Positions 46,221 through 59,573 of a stretch of 64,000 nucleotides of DNA are shown here, one piece after another. The position numbers and the translations under genes were made by a program. This DNA is from Corbicula japonica (lineage: Eukaryota; Mollusca; Bivalvia; Venerida; Cyrenidae). Numbering within the stretch: the first letter of the stretch is position 1; the number at the start of each line of letters is the position of its first letter. Below the pieces are notes generated by a model that ran no database searches, had not been told where the DNA came from, and saw nothing but the letters and a program-made list of their open reading frames with translations. The DNA is taken from contig JAZAYU010000013.1 of assembly GCA_038501625.1 (NCBI GenBank), positions 6,200,001 through 6,264,000 on the forward strand, given 5' to 3'.

Positions 46221-47358
46221 GCAGAAAGGGGCTCTTGATCAATAATTTGTAGTTATGCCCCTTAGAATGGCATGAACAATCTTTCTTAATGAATATTATT
46301 ATCATCAACTAAATTCTATTTGAGAAATTACCCTTCTTCATAAAGCTATTTCAGTTACTATAACTAAGTAAATGCAGATAATATATTCAGTGGCGTAGCT
46401 GCTATAAGGCCATGTAGGCCCGGGCCTACAAGTTTGACAGGAAAATAACGCTTTCCAGTCACAAAAATACAATAAAAACAACGGGTAGGTATGGTAGCAG
46501 GTTCAAGCCTTTTTTGTCGAATCAAATATGTTTTTGGCTTTGATTTGCCTTCCGGGGAAAATGATTTTTTTATTTGCCAGATGTAAATGCAGACCTTCGT
46601 TCCAAATCTATGTGTTGTCACGCTTTCTTTGCATTTTGCTATATAAAATCTCCACATGTGCAATGCCTCTTGGGGGGGGGGGGGGCAACCGCCACTAGGA
46701 ACCCCTTATATTTGCCTACAACTTATAAAAAGCTGGCTACGCCCCTGATATTCATAGTTGGTTGTTAGAAATATTAACACTTTCAATGCCATTTAATTCA
46801 AAAATTAATTTATTAGAAGATATAATTTAGGGATTTTAATTGATGCAGATTCTTGCATTTTGATGCAAGCTTTTTTTTTCACACTTGACCCCTCATCCCC
46901 CTTTTTGAGTTTGGAATCATTTTGAAAAGTGGTCAAATTTTGCAATAATAGTGATTAATATTGTGCACATGTCTATTGCATGTTTAGTTAAGTATATTTA
47001 ACCCTTTAATTTTTGGTTGAATCCGCTAAAGAGATGAAAATGATCCTTCAGATTTAGCATATAGAGGAACCCCTGGTTAAGTATTATATTTTCTTATAAA
47101 TATGTTCTTTTTTCTACACAAATTTATCACATCCAATGAGCCGGCGACTGTTCTTTGCTCGTTAAAAAAGTTTTTTAAGAGGTGCAGGGATTTCAATAGC
47201 TTTTGGAAACCAGGGGTCGTTTGACAACTGTTGAGATTTTTTAAGGGATCATAATCAAAACGTTGCAAGTCATATCTTGTGTTGATTGAATTTTACTAGT
47301 TATAAAAGTGCTTTAACTTTATTTTTAATATCTGTTCAGGGGTCAAATAAGTATTATA
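46216..47358 (-). repeat. Arm B, block 2 of the inverted segmental duplication
   Basis: Reverse-complement counterpart of 26743-26774 plus 28478-29222 (GGGGCTCTTGATCA, CAGTTACTATAACT, GGTCAAATTTTGCAATA, GTCGTTTGACAACTGTTG, CAAGTCATATCTTGTGTTG, AATATCTGTTCAGGGG). Arm B lacks the tandem-repeat element of arm A but carries the MITE at 46388-46747. Confidence 0.75.
46388..46747. mobile_element. 360-bp hAT-like MITE
   Basis: Ends CAGTGGCGTAGC and GCTACGCCCCTG are inverted with one or two changes, the CAGNGGCGTA form frequent in hAT-derived MITEs. ATATT flanks both sides; a full 8-bp duplication is not visible. Arm A is uninterrupted here. It contains an (A/G)GGCCCGGGCCT palindrome near 46415 and a G run at 46672-46684. 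Confidence 0.7.
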
Positions 47359-48377
47359 ACACATTGGAAACGGAATTATTAGGATTACTTCAAGTTCCTT
47401 CAATAAAAATAAGTACGTTATATTTTGTATAGTCCTTATTGGTTGTAATATCATTTGTTTTGCGCATATATAGGGATAAAAACTTGCAAAATTGCATTTA
47501 ATCACAAGAAGGTCTGGCAAATGACCCATATGATCGTATCAAAATACTGTTTTTCTCTACAAATAAACGCTCTGGTGCACGAATACATTCTATTTATGAG
47601 ACTCTATGACATTAATATAAAGATTATTACATTACAATGTTGCTTTAAATGTACAGATAGTGTAAATTATTAAAATGTTTGAGGGGTGTGCTTTGTAATG
47701 ACTGCATCATCTAAAGCATTATCATACTATCATTTATAGCAAACACACATATTTCTGTTTTATCATTTAGTGCGATCTCCGCTGAATGATTTTCCAATAA
47801 TCTGTATCACTTATGGCGATGCGCATTTGCTGATTGTATCAAGTTAATGCTTTTAAGTAAGGTGGAGGAGTTCGTCTACATAAACTGTCTCTACAAATCG
47901 GGTATATTTGGAGAAATAATAAATCATGACGTACAAAAACACGAAGAGAAGAACTGAATGATACAACAATTGTGACTATAGGTTATTGTTAGTTTGAAGG
48001 CCTGTATAAAAATTAAACTGTCAGGCCCAACGCAGCAATTTTTCATACAAACCTCGAAATAAACTATAAACTGTTTTTGTAACTGATATATTGGCATACA
48101 CATAGTTTACACAAATCTGTTGTCGAAACAGTATTATAATTGCAAGTATAAATGTACAGTATTATGAGAATATGTTAGAAAGCGATTTCGTTAATTTCTT
48201 TAACTGAAATCAGCATGGGAACATACTTGACTCTCGAGGGAAGACCTTTGTGATAATCAATCCTTGGGCGGAAAACAAGACACTGATTCCTTTGCTTAAG
48301 TTCCATTTGACCCTTTACTCCATGGGATATGGAGTACGTTGATTTTGCTGTACACTGTTTGCTACAAAACCGTTGAG
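47359..48377. other. Intergenic between duplication blocks 1 and 2
   Basis: No gene supported. Near 48312 CTTTACTCCATGGGATATGG recalls the GAGTAAAGG MITE family. No match to 23110-26742 was visible by eye. Confidence 0.4.
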
Positions 48378-48891
48378 CATTAAAAATTATAGCGTTTCCA
48401 AAATTAAAGATGCTGCATTATTTGATTTCATATCTGGGACATGCTAAATATAAATTTATCTGGGCCGTACGGTTTTAAAGCTTGGCCGTATTGTCTCTGA
48501 CTCCGGGGCGTATAGTCTGCATGTTCTGGGCTGTTAAGTTTGTTAATCTGGGCCGAATCACCTCGCCGTATCTTCTGTATATCATCAAGACCTAGGAAGC
48601 TAATTTCAGCTAACAAAAATACAACTATTCACTTGTTAAGACTTGTAAATCTGGACGGTTTTACTGTCGGTGAGATACAGAACTTTGTTTTTAAAAGTGA
48701 TCGAAGTCGAAGTTATATCTTTACATCATCACCAGAAAATATAAACAATAATCAGATGTGTTTTCGTGCAGCTGGTTTTATACAAATCATTAAATGCAAA
48801 ATATGCACACAAGCATTTTTAGGATACAGTTGATACAATTTCAAAACTCTTCCTGACCTATCGGAAATTACACTGTTATAAAAACAAAAGC

Positions 48892-50400
48892 CAGTCGGAA
48901 TGACTACACGCTCGACTATTTGAAAAGTCAGACTTATTTAAGCTTCATTTTAACTGGGGAGTGATTCAGGATTTTATGACACCCCCAACAAACACACATG
49001 AACACAAGTTTCTTCATCCAAGTTAGGAAATCAATAAATTACACTTATTTTATTCTTGTAGGTTTTTTAGGGTTTACACAACCCAGCCCATACACCACTG
49101 ATCCCACACCCATCAACTCACTATCCCTGCCCACCTATAGTGGTGTGGTGTGGTGTGGTGTAGTACAGTATGGTATGCTGGTTGCTGTTGTTGTTGGTGT
49201 TGTTGTTGTTTTTTGGTGGTTTTGGTGTTGCCGTTGTTGGTGTTGTTGTTGTTGGTGTTGTTGTTGTTTGTGTTGTTGGTGGTGGTGTTGTTGGTGGTGG
49301 TGTTTTTGTGGTGGTGTTGTTATCGGCGTTGTTGTTGGTGTTGTTGTTGTTGTTGGTGGTATGTGGTGTGGGTGGTGGTGGTGGGGGTACAGTACAGTAC
49401 AGTAGTAAGTATGGTATGGTATGGTATGGTATGGTATGCCCACACCCACCCCACAATTACTCAACACTTTCAACCAAAGTATGTTTAGTACATCTGTTTT
49501 AAACCTTTTCTATAGCATAACCTATGAAAAACACTAACATTGAAACTTTAACCATGATTTATAAGTCTTAATTCTAATTTCTAAGTGAAAAAGGGCAAAA
49601 ATTAAATAAAAAAATCAAGGATGAGTTATGGGCCTTTGAACATCAACCCGATGTATGATAAAATAAAGGTATACAAAGTTTAGAAGTTGTAGTTTTAAAG
49701 AATGAAAGTTATGAGCTTTCACCAACTTGCAAGCAAACTTTAACCTTAATTTCTAAGTCTAAAAAGGGCAATAATTTGAAGAAAAAAAACACGGAGTTAT
49801 GGTTCTTGGCATACATAGTCAGGGTCATGATGGTGAATAAGTTTAAAAGCTATAGTACAAGAAGTATGAAAGTGACTAGCTTGCACGCAATCTTTAACCA
49901 GAAATTCTAAATCGAAAAAGGGCCAAAATTTGATTAAAAAATAAAGAAAGAGTTATGGTTCTTGGCATACATAGTCAGGGTCATGGTAAAATAGTGTCCT
50001 AAGTTTCAAAGCTATAGTCCAAGAAGTATGAAAGTAACTAGCTTGCACGCAAACTTTAAATGGAAATTCTAAGTCGAAAAGGGGCCATAATTTAAACAAA
50101 AAGGAAGTAAGAGTTATGGTTCTTGGCATACAAACTTGGGATATGATGATGCGCAAGTGTTGAAAGTTTCAAAGCTGTAGTATAAGTAGTATGGAAGTTA
50201 TGGGTTTGTACACTTGCTTGCACGCAAACTTTAACCTTAAAATCTAAGTCGAAAAAAGGGGCATAACTTGATGAAAATGAAAGTTAGAGTTATGGTTCTT
50301 GGCATACACACTTAGGATAAGCAAACTTCAACCAAAGCGGGACGCCGACGTCCAAGAAAGTACAATAGCTCGACATGTTCTTCGAATAGTCGAGCTAAAA
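48892..50400. mobile_element. Tandem-repeat-bearing element with GCTCGACTATT ends
   Basis: The right end finishes TTCGAATAGTCGAGCTAAAA, and the left end contains CGCTCGACTATTTG, the inverted match. 49550-50330 is an array of 156-177-bp units anchored by GAGTTATGGTTCTTGGCATA (49623 diverged, 49794, 49950, 50111, 50287), followed by GGGACGCCGACGTCC. The left half holds the G/T-rich tract. Arm A has an uninterrupted site (ACACAGACATCGACATTTTT), so the boundaries are good to a few bases. Confidence 0.7.
49134..49440 (+). repeat. G/T-rich cryptic simple repeat, then (GGTAT)n
   Basis: The plus strand is almost free of A and C for about 240 bp (GTT, GGT and GTG units), starting with repeated GTGGT and ending with ACAGT repeats and five GGTAT units. 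All frames stay open on both strands because stops cannot easily form. The product frames (poly-Val/Cys/Leu/Trp, or poly-Thr/Pro/His) are not genes. Confidence 0.95.
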
Positions 50401-50630
50401 ATTGTCTGTGTTCATTTGTAATCCGTTCAGGATTTCACGTACTATCTCCCATTTTAATTTCACTCCGAAAAGAAAACACATTTTGATTCATTTTCATGAT
50501 TTTCACAATTTAAATTCGCACAAAACATTAGCCCAGGAACGCTCTACTTGTTCAAACAATATCTCCGAAAGTGTTCAATATTTTTGGTAAACACAATCGA
50601 ATGGAGATCACTGGGGATGTGTGACGCAAT

Positions 50631-53202
50631 TGTTACTTTTAATACTTGACTGCTATCAAAAGCAAATTAATTTATTAATCTGTGTTACAGTCTAAAAACT
50701 GTTCCTTACTCCCTTTGTTCAAGGTGTAGGCTGTATATTTTTCTCAAAAAGGTTTGATAATTCTTAATTCTTACAAAATCATGTATAAAAACGTAAATGT
50801 AAATAAAATAATGTCTTGTTTCTAAACTAATGTCCATGTCACAAAAATATAAATACACAGCTTAAGCTGCATCTGCATCGAGTAAAAATCTACTGTTAGT
50901 GTAGAACCAGTTTATAGTGTAGACCAAGTGTCTTGTGTAGGTTAAACCGCTGGCTAAATATAATGGCAATTTCAAGAGTTTTTTCCAACCGCCAAAGGGC
51001 AGTAAGAAATACTTAGTCCGCATTGTATTCGTATTGACTATTGTGGATGGGTGCTGAAAACGGCAATAGCGCAGGTGACCCCCATTGTATACTAGTATTC
51101 ATTATGAATTGCTATTTTCCAACTTTTAATTAAAATATCAAAAAGTAATTCGCGAATTTTTCACAATTTTGAAAAAGTCGACAGAAAAAAAGCAAACTCG
51201 GCATCATTTTTAACGCGAAAACGGCGTTTAACGGTATACAATGTTGTCAAAAATGGTCACAATATGTTAAATCTTATATCAGCGGAAAGGTATTTTCAGC
51301 GCCAATTCATTTGTGAAATAATGAAACAAAATTAAATGCCCAATTTTCAGCCAACCCGAAGGTTCGGCGAGCATCTTTGACGTCAGTGCAGAAAACTGGC
51401 GCTGATAGCTAACTTTGAAGATAAATTTAATATCCAAACACCTGTTTGGTTTACCGATTAAAAGTTTGCGGATACATGCTGGAGTCATCGTCAATAAAAA
51501 ACTATACCCAATTAGTAAGAAATTCGAAAATTTGCTGTGCCGCGTTCCACCTTAATATCTTGATGCTTTGTTGTTGTTTTATTTAGTTTTTTGTAATTAT
51601 TTTGCTTTTTCCAAATGTCTGCATATATTTTTTATTATTTATTTATTTATACGAGTATTTGGCAAAAGGTGCGTCTGAATATGAATGTATTAAACTGAAA
51701 TACTGAATTGTTAATTAAGCGAGTCGTTTTTCGCTAATTAAACCATAAATTACATTGACAAAGTTTCTAAATTTTTAAGCAATATAAGAAATTTGCATTT
51801 TTATGTACTCGTACCTTATATAGACGTGAGGTCGTTCATACAATTCTTTGCAGTGGTTATTTTCCAATATAATCAACTGTTTTTGTCCACCATTGTATAA
51901 ATTTCCTTCTGTGATTCCCGATGTCTTAGTTCGAGTTTAATGAAATCAGCTCTTGAAATGTAAAATCGTACAGTTAGGAATCCCGAAATCGAGGATGAAA
52001 TCATTAGCTTATCTGGAAGTTATCCTTATCTGGCCTCGACGAACATTGTACCAATTTAGCTTTAATTCACGTGTTTGAAAATTGAAAATTATCGGGTTTT
52101 ATTAGATTAAATATCATTTGGAAAAAAAATGAAATTACGCGTGTTAATAATTTAGTACAAGTACAATATATATTTATATCTGAAAATATTGAGACATTCG
52201 AAAGAGTTCGTCTCAACTCTACATGTTACTAGGGTAAAAAACAACAACAACAAACTCCTTTTGCCAACCATTTTTAATGGGTGATTTATGCTTATAATCA
52301 GCCCCTGTTTCAGTCAAAGCAGAAAGACTTGTTTGCAGGAATAGTTTTATTAATATATTCATGAACATCACCACTATGGGTATAGTATATGGTATTTGAC
52401 ACCCCTGGAGACTAAGGTAACTTTGGAAGTTTACATTATCTTTACATATCGTAACTGGTAACCATTTGAATACTGCCGGTTACAAAACAAGTATTCTTCA
52501 TACGATATACGGTGAATAATATGACTGGATCTATCAGAAAACGTCTTACACTGGAAAGCCTATAAAAGCTTTGTAATTGTTCTACCTTACCATTTTGATC
52601 CCGAACCGCAAGTCGTAGATTAAGTAAGGCTTTTAACCGTTTTATAGACTAGTCATACCGTCAACCCTATAATGACTTTTGCCACCCAGAAAATACACGT
52701 TCCCATTAATTTGAGCTAACCCTACCCGACAATGTGGGTCTTACAATGACACTTAAATTAAGTGCATCTAAAGCTGATGCTCCTCAGTCATAATTGTAGA
52801 CTAAATATTTTAATAGGACTATTTTTACGAGAGGCATAGTTTCACTGAAATAAACTTATTTCGTTTTATTTTAAGCTTTCTTGACAGATGAATCTGAAAA
52901 GGTGGTAATAAGTTTTTAAAAAGTAGTTCGGCAAAAACAGTGAAAACAAAAAATAGTATTGTACAGTTTCAAAAAAGTGGATTGTCAATCTCATTTCACT
53001 CAGAAATTTCTGAAATTCACTAAAAGAAAACATAAAATAATGTAAACGGGTTTGGTATGGTTGTTTTGTCCTGTCTTGTGGGTATTGTAGTCTGTGTGTG
53101 TTAATTATAATATTATGTATGGTAAACTGGTTTGTATGGTTGAGCGAGTGTTACCCTTCATCGCATATCACTGTTACCTGTTCTAAGCACTTCTAAGTAT
53201 AG
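50631..53202. other. Intergenic; no gene supported
   Basis: AT-rich. GGTTAAACCGCTGGCTAAA at about 50941 echoes 20299. No frame with splice context was found. A (CAA)n run lies near 52240. Confidence 0.4.
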
Positions 53203-53292
53203 GATAGACAACGAGTTGAGTGATCTATGAAAAATAGACGCGAGCGCAACGAGCGTCTATTTTTCATAGGTCTCTCCACACGGTGTCTATCC
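53203..53292. repeat. Nested perfect hairpin upstream of a candidate promoter
   Basis: CTATGAAAAATAGACGC (53225-53241) pairs perfectly with GCGTCTATTTTTCATAG (53253-53269) around an 11-nt loop, GAGCGCAACGA. An outer pair GGATAGACA/TGTCTATCC extends the stem. It sits about 105 bp upstream of the TATA box at 53397. It could be a tiny MITE or a cruciform-type element. Confidence 0.75.
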
Positions 53293-53396
53293 GACTTAGA
53301 CCATACGACTGCAAAACCCCGAAATTCTCGTGCACAAAGCAATGAATCGCCCAAACTTTACAAGCCGTTACACAAACTTCTTTCATTCACAATTCG

Positions 53397-53405
53397 TATA
53401 TAAAA
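53397..53405 (+). promoter_or_regulatory. TATA box for the exon at 53452
   Basis: TATATAAAAGG at 53397-53407, about 47 bp before the ATG, is a strong TATA match. A start site about 30 bp downstream would leave a leader of roughly 20 nt. Confidence 0.45.
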
Positions 53406-53451
53406 GGAGTCGCATGTTAAAATTAGTTTAACGCAACTTGTGATTTAAACG

Positions 53452-53586
53452 ATGCCACTGTATCCCAGCTTCGAATTACCAACTCAAGACTTTTTGGAGT
53501 CTATACCGACTAAAAGATTTAACAATTGTAACGTAGAAGAATTCACTGACGAACAAATGCAACAACGCAGGATTGAAAGAATTCCG
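53452..53586 (+). CDS. Candidate first coding exon, unrecognised protein
   Basis: ATG at 53452 opens 45 codons (MPLYPSFELPTQDFLESIPT, then KRFNNCNVEEFTDEQMQQRR, IERIP) ending at a donor-like CCG|GTCAGT in phase 0. Unspliced, the frame runs to 53655. Composition is soluble and charged with no motif I know. The TATA box and hairpin upstream support a real transcription unit, though it could belong to a transposon. No second exon was identified downstream. Confidence 0.4.
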
Positions 53587-55914
53587 GTCAGTCATTTAAT
53601 GATATTAAAAAACTTGAGTAGTTTTAAAGTTAGTGTTATGTTTTGTCATTCATAAAAAATCAAATGTTTAGGTGTTTAAAGAATTAGTTTGCCCTTTCAA
53701 CAATCAATTTGAAATTTCGTAAGATAACAACAACAACAACAACAACAACAAAAACAACATCAAAAACAACAAGAATAATGATACAAAATTAAAACTTAAA
53801 ACTTGTTAATATTAAATACTAGTATTGCAATCTTGTTACCATGTATTAAGGGTCCGCTACACCACCCTTGCAAGTTCATCGATAAAAAAGAAAATTATCA
53901 AAATTTCTTTAACGGCAAAATGCCTGTCAATGAAACTTTGCTCAAATGAATGTTACTTATGTATCTTTATTTGCATATGGCAAGACACGTTAAAACAGTA
54001 AGGAAAATAGCGGGTTTTAAAAATTCAATAAACATTTTTTACAGACATTCACAAACACTTAACAACAAAAAACATCATTTTAAATGCAAACATAATGTAA
54101 TATGATACTGACAAAAATATATTGTGTCCTCGCGCCTTACATGTATAAACTATATGAGATATTAGTAAAAGTGTTTGACCTTCAATTTCCTGGTACCTTC
54201 CAGGTCGCGTAAACGGGTGACAAACATGACAAACCCTCATTTCTCTTTTCGTAGTTGAAAGTTCTTTACTAAGTACACATCATTTTTGTCAGTATCATTA
54301 CATTTATGAGGGAATTTAAAATAATGTTTTGTATTGCTTAGTTTTTGTGAATTCATTCAAATAGAAAATAATGGAATTTTTATGACTAGCCGTTTTTCTT
54401 TACTGTTCTAGCTGTTCTTTATATATGTAAAATGAAATATACTAGTAACAATAATTTGGGCAAGGTTTTATTGAGATTTTGATAATTTTCTTTTCTTATC
54501 GATAAACCTGCAAGGAGGAGTGAAGTGGACCCTTAAAAATGTAACCAAATACACTCTGTAAATCTATTTAGTTTGTTTGCTTAATCGTCTGCCTTCTTAC
54601 TCTTACAATTATCACAAACATGTATCGATAGCTCAGTATGACACTAATATAGGCTCTCCACTTATTAATATGAGATAGTAAACGAGATGCACGTGCTTCA
54701 CGAACCTTCGTAGACAACGCCAAAGAGTTGTCTACGGGATTTTGACGACGGTAATACTGGCCACTGATTGGTCAGTGGACGGTAGCTGTGGTCTAACAAA
54801 GAAATCTCATTCCCGCTCTTGCTTTCCTAGGAAGCACTTACATACAGTACTGTAGAAAAGAAAGATTTTTGAAAAGTAACCCTAATTGATAACTTAGCTT
54901 TCTATCAGAACATAGAGGCACTGGTAAGATTTTATTTATTTTATTACCGTGATACTTAAACCAGCGCGCTCATGAATTCATATTTGATACGTAACTTATG
55001 AATTGTGATATTATATTTTATCTCGTTTATATGTCTTGCCTAATTGTTTGTATGTATGTTTTAGGCCCAGAATAAAACTTCTTAAAACCGTACAGTTCTG
55101 GTTTGAACCAACCCGCTCACAATAAAAACGTTATAGGTGATTTTAAAATAAGATATCGGTAGAACCGATGTATCTGAGGGACACAGAACTGGTGCTAAAG
55201 TATACTATATTATATGTAGCTAAATGAAATGAATGTAAAGTTAGTTCCCATGAACGAGAAACAGGAACCAACTTAACGTTGAAAAGGGAATAAGGAAACG
55301 GGAAATGGGAACTTCATTACTTCAAATTCATCTAAATCAAGGGCCATAATTCAGTAAACATATACTGTAACTTGTTGCCTAACTTAAATTATCTCTGCTA
55401 ACATATTCAGCTTTAAAAATTTCATATTTGGAATGGTGGTCATACAGTCTGTTGTATGAGCAGTACCAAAGGTCCTGGAACAAGTCTATCGGAGTATTGC
55501 ACGCAGTACAAAAGTCCCCTACCGGTTAACCCACTATTAATGGTTAGTGCTTGATGGATACTGTAAATTCGATGTATTTGACATTATGATCTTTTGTAAA
55601 AAATGTTCTACATAATTAGTTACACATGCTGACATTATCAACATCCGCTCTTGCCAAGTATGTGAATCCCCCAATAAAACCCGGTAAACCCGTTAAATCT
55701 AATCAGTCTTAGATAAGCAGGACATCAGTCAATTTCTTATCTTCGTACCTGGGCCTCTCGAGATAGTTTTCGACACTTACAATATCACAGTTGTACTGAA
55801 CCCAGATACTTAAATCACACCACAATAAACGAGCTGAAGCACGAATTACAACAACAAGTGTCTAAAAACAGGACTATGTCCTCTAATATGAATATGAACA
55901 GCACAACACAGCGC
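53587..55914. other. Downstream of the candidate exon; no further exon found
   Basis: It contains an (AAC)n microsatellite at about 53726-53758 and an imperfect inverted repeat around GTAGACAAC/GTTGTCTAC (54709-54736). No acceptor-bounded phase-0 frame could be supported. Confidence 0.4.
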
Positions 55915-56575
55915 CTCCTTTAGGGCGCAGGGGACAGTTTCCGAGGCTTCCGCCAGAGTTTGGGACCCCGTGCAAGCTTACTTTGACCGAAAATAAAAAC
56001 TTTGCACAGCTAAAATTGTGTTGTTGTACTTTCTGTGTTGCAGGGGTCTAGCTTTTTACAAACCACAACCAACTGTTCCACAGAACCAGTCATTTGAACT
56101 ACACAGGCATTTAAAGTCACCCCAAGTCCTGATTTTCCAATGCAAATTTGGCCGGAATTCTACATATTTGAGAACCTGCAAAATATTTCCTGCAATGATT
56201 TTGCAAATAAAACCCCTTTCATGCTAATATTTTATGTGTCCCTAATCTCCCAAGCAGCTGGAAAGTGTCTCCCATCCGTCTCGATTTTTCAGCATTTGAC
56301 ATTGAAATACCTCACCCCCAAATTATTTTCAAATTCAGCCCGGCCGAATGCGTTTTCATCCGGCTACTGTTCAACTCAGAACATACCAAGCTAGCATCAA
56401 TGCATTTGAGCCACTGTGATCAGATTTCACATTTCATATACTATACAATATTTTAAAAGAATATGTCATCTTTAATTCAAACAATGATTTTAATGCATTT
56501 TAATCACGGCTACCCCAAATACTTAGAAAATCGACCGGGACCAAAGTGCGAAACTATCCCCTGCCCCTTTAGTCT
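55915..56575. mobile_element. Possible 660-bp inverted-repeat element
   Basis: The left end CTTTAGGGCGCAGGGGACAG (then TTTCCGAG) and right end CGAAACTATCCCCTGCCCCT are inverted with several changes, and GTTTGGGACCCC inside pairs with GGGACCAAAG. A weaker call than the other MITEs because the target duplication was not seen. Small frames inside are not convincing. Confidence 0.4.
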
Positions 56576-59507
56576 CTGAAATGTAGCAGGTAACTATATA
56601 AGACTAACTTATCAGTCATAGAACCCGAAAAAAAATGTTAATTGAACCGACAGGTTTATACTATCAGACACATTAACGGGTACGTTTACGGCTGTCGGAT
56701 AATTCTAAACACAACCTATACAACTGTCATTATCTTCAAATTTGGCCGAGAGTATTGCTATTGATTCCAGTCTCTAGTATGTAACTAAAAAATAATGATT
56801 ACACGTCTATTTAAAAGCCTGTATCATCGCGAGTGTAGGATCCGACAAATTGATCGTTTTCCCAATGAGATTTGTACAGCATTTGCCTGTAAAATATCGT
56901 ATTGCTTGTATTATGAATCTTACCCGCACTCCGAAAATGACATGCATCATTCCAACATTTCGTACATGTAGATTGTGTAAAAATAGGGCTACTATGATGT
57001 AGTGGTGGATAATGTAAAACAATGACTCACAATCATGTGACAATACTTTAAACTTTAATCTTCGTCATTAAATTTGTCATGCGATATTGAGTCATACAGG
57101 TTGAATACATGTTACAAGAATGCATTCAGTAAATTGTCTCAGATTTCAGACGTGTTGATATGTAGTTTAAATAATGCTGAAATAGCTCTATCAGATGCAT
57201 TAGAGAAACAACCATACACATATTTAAAAGACAACAATTGAAAATACTGTTAACTCGTACATGTTAGCAGAACCAAAGTGTCGTGTCAGCTTAAGATTCA
57301 TTACCCTTTTTATAAACAAACTTTATTTAGCAATTGAATGTGTTATTTAATTTTACAGGGTCAACATTGGGAACTGCATTATACTCATATTACGTGATGT
57401 GGAAGCACTTTGAACAATGATTTTTAAATGCCAGACGATACAATTTTATTTTATTTAATTAAAACAAATTTGAAAAAACATCATTTCATAATGTATAAGA
57501 CAAATATATTGAATATCAAAAAGTTATTAAGAAAATGGTAAAAATCATGCTAAGTATTCAAAGGAATGTATAACTTTTGTGACAGAAATGAACTGAGCTG
57601 TATTGACATTTGGACGAACATAAACATCAAAAACGTAATGATAGTCTTAGAAAGCAAACCATGTAGCAGGTAAAATGTTTGTCGAGCAAAAGTTTGTTCA
57701 TTAGTTGTACAGTTTTCATATCAGCCAGTTAAGATCACATTTCTGTATCATCCCAGTTGCTGATAAAAGCAACAAAAACGAAACTGCAATTTTTATTTTC
57801 AAATTTGCAAGGAGCTTATTATAAATAGAGATGATTGTTCTGCCTCATTTAACTCATCCTTATTTGGCAATGAAGTACAGTAGTTGTAATCTCGACCTAG
57901 TATACCACTACTCCAAATATTTAGAGGAACGCATGCTTCTTTAACCTTTAACATTTAATATTTTGACATTTTATATTTTTCATTCATTGGCAGTCGTAAT
58001 TGCCATAAAATAAAAAAATGATAAATAAGCATTTACGACGTCATATTTATAGGACTAGTATACCACCTACGACAGTCCAGTATGATAACATCCGTTCATT
58101 TTCACTGTTTACTATGCAGGATTTATATTCTCTGATCCCAAAATTAAATTTTGTTTAGTTCCTCCCACTGTTTTCTTGTTTAGGGCAAACCCATTATTTT
58201 ATCTGGGGACCATACGCTGGTGAACATGGAAAACACCATATTCACCGCCATACGCATAACCATCATTTGGGATGATTCGAAATTGTACTATTTATTGGTG
58301 TAAATATTGAGTTGCGTTCAACCCGGGGCTAGACGGCGTGGGCAGTAATATGCATTTCCATTACTGCCCATGAACAGGCTCAATCAAACCGAGCCTGCAA
58401 TATTTTCATATTTGTCTTGTTCGATTACTTTCAAAGTTCCCTTTTCATCTATCCTAAAGCACTAATGTGGTATTATGTTATTTTTCATGTTATCATGGTT
58501 TAAAATCAATCTGTATTATCTGCTTTAATTAAGAATATTCATTTTGACACAAAAGATTTACTAAGTGATGTATGCACACCTTTAGTTCTTTGTGCTATGT
58601 AGAACCACCCAGATTCCATTCAGCAGGAAATGACTTGATATTGCACACTGGGAGTAAAATAAAGCAGTAGAACTTTGGAAGCCATTTTCTGGTCTGGTTC
58701 ATGCAGTATGGAAAGCAAAAAAAATCAAAACTGCAATGATATTATCTGTGTGCTGCATAGGGCTGATACAAAGATTCACTAAGTCTCACCAACAGTCACT
58801 AAATTGTAACTGAAATCAAAAGAAAACATGACTAGGATAATAAAAAAATGATGACTTGTATTTGTTCAAATTCATGTAAATAAGTATAGGGGGTCTACTG
58901 TAAGTTCAACTGAGATTTTCAATTAAAGAATATCAGATGATTCAGAACAATATGAAGGCATAAAATTAAAAGTATGTAAATAAAGCATAGTTTGTATAGG
59001 TTCATTCATTCTGCATATCAGACAAAAACTACAACAATAACTTAACATTTACTCTACTAATCTAATTTACTAATATTACCGTTTTCATAATAATAAATGT
59101 AAATGCTTTTGTGACAAGATTCAACATGATCATACTGCATTTCCATGCAATCTGGCATTGTGATTATAAAACTTCTTTCAAGCTCAACTTAATTTGAGTA
59201 TGAACATATAATGGCTGCATGTCCTTTCCTTATCTAAAATAAAGCATTTTAAAGGGAAAATATGACATAAATGACCTCAAAAACAGAAGATAGAAATCAT
59301 TTCTTATTTATGACAGCTGCCAGTGTTAATGTTCTAGACATTTTAATTTTGAGGACAGAATTGAGCATGAAAGAAGTTTTATATTCACGAGGCCAGATCA
59401 GTTTCTACACTGTTGACTTTACAATCAATAGTTTTGCAAAACCCCATAGACCTTTGACCTTTGTTGAGCATACAGGTATGTCAAAGAACCATAGTGTGCC
59501 AGAGATT
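56576..59507. other. 3' flank of GLOD4; no gene supported
   Basis: It contains the GLOD4 3' UTR and downstream DNA. Small hairpins are seen: GGTGAACATGG/CCATATTCACC (58211-58238), GGGCAGTAAT/ATTACTGCCC (58341-58370) and AGGCTC/GAGCCT (58376-58396), the latter two in a short dispersed repeat also seen near 30125-30240. Confidence 0.4.
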
Positions 59508-59573
59508 CTAAGCTGAAGCCTTTGACTGTCCTTTCTTAGCAAACCATTCGTCACTCTTGTCAGCTGCTATACC
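59508..59573 (-). CDS. GLOD4: GLOD4 terminal exon
   Basis: Acceptor GGTTTTCAG then 21 codons, [20 protein letters not shown] plus A, and TAG at 59510-59508. [10 protein letters not shown] is the conserved GLOD4 C-terminal tail. Confidence 0.9.
   Translation of the reverse strand, partial: GIAADKSDEWFAKKGQSKASA

Larger units (their letters stand above)
48378..50630 (-). repeat. Arm B, block 1 of the inverted segmental duplication
   Basis: 48378-48891 and 50401-50630 are the reversed counterparts of 23109-20950 (minus the insertion) and 20945-20713. It is interrupted by the element at 48892-50400. Confidence 0.8.

Noticed and set aside
48998..49502. Overlapping long frames on both strands (110-135 codons) with poly-Val/Cys/Trp or poly-Thr/Pro/His products
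   Set aside because: They arise because the G/T-only tract cannot form stops easily. There is no motif, and the tract is a simple repeat inside a mobile element.
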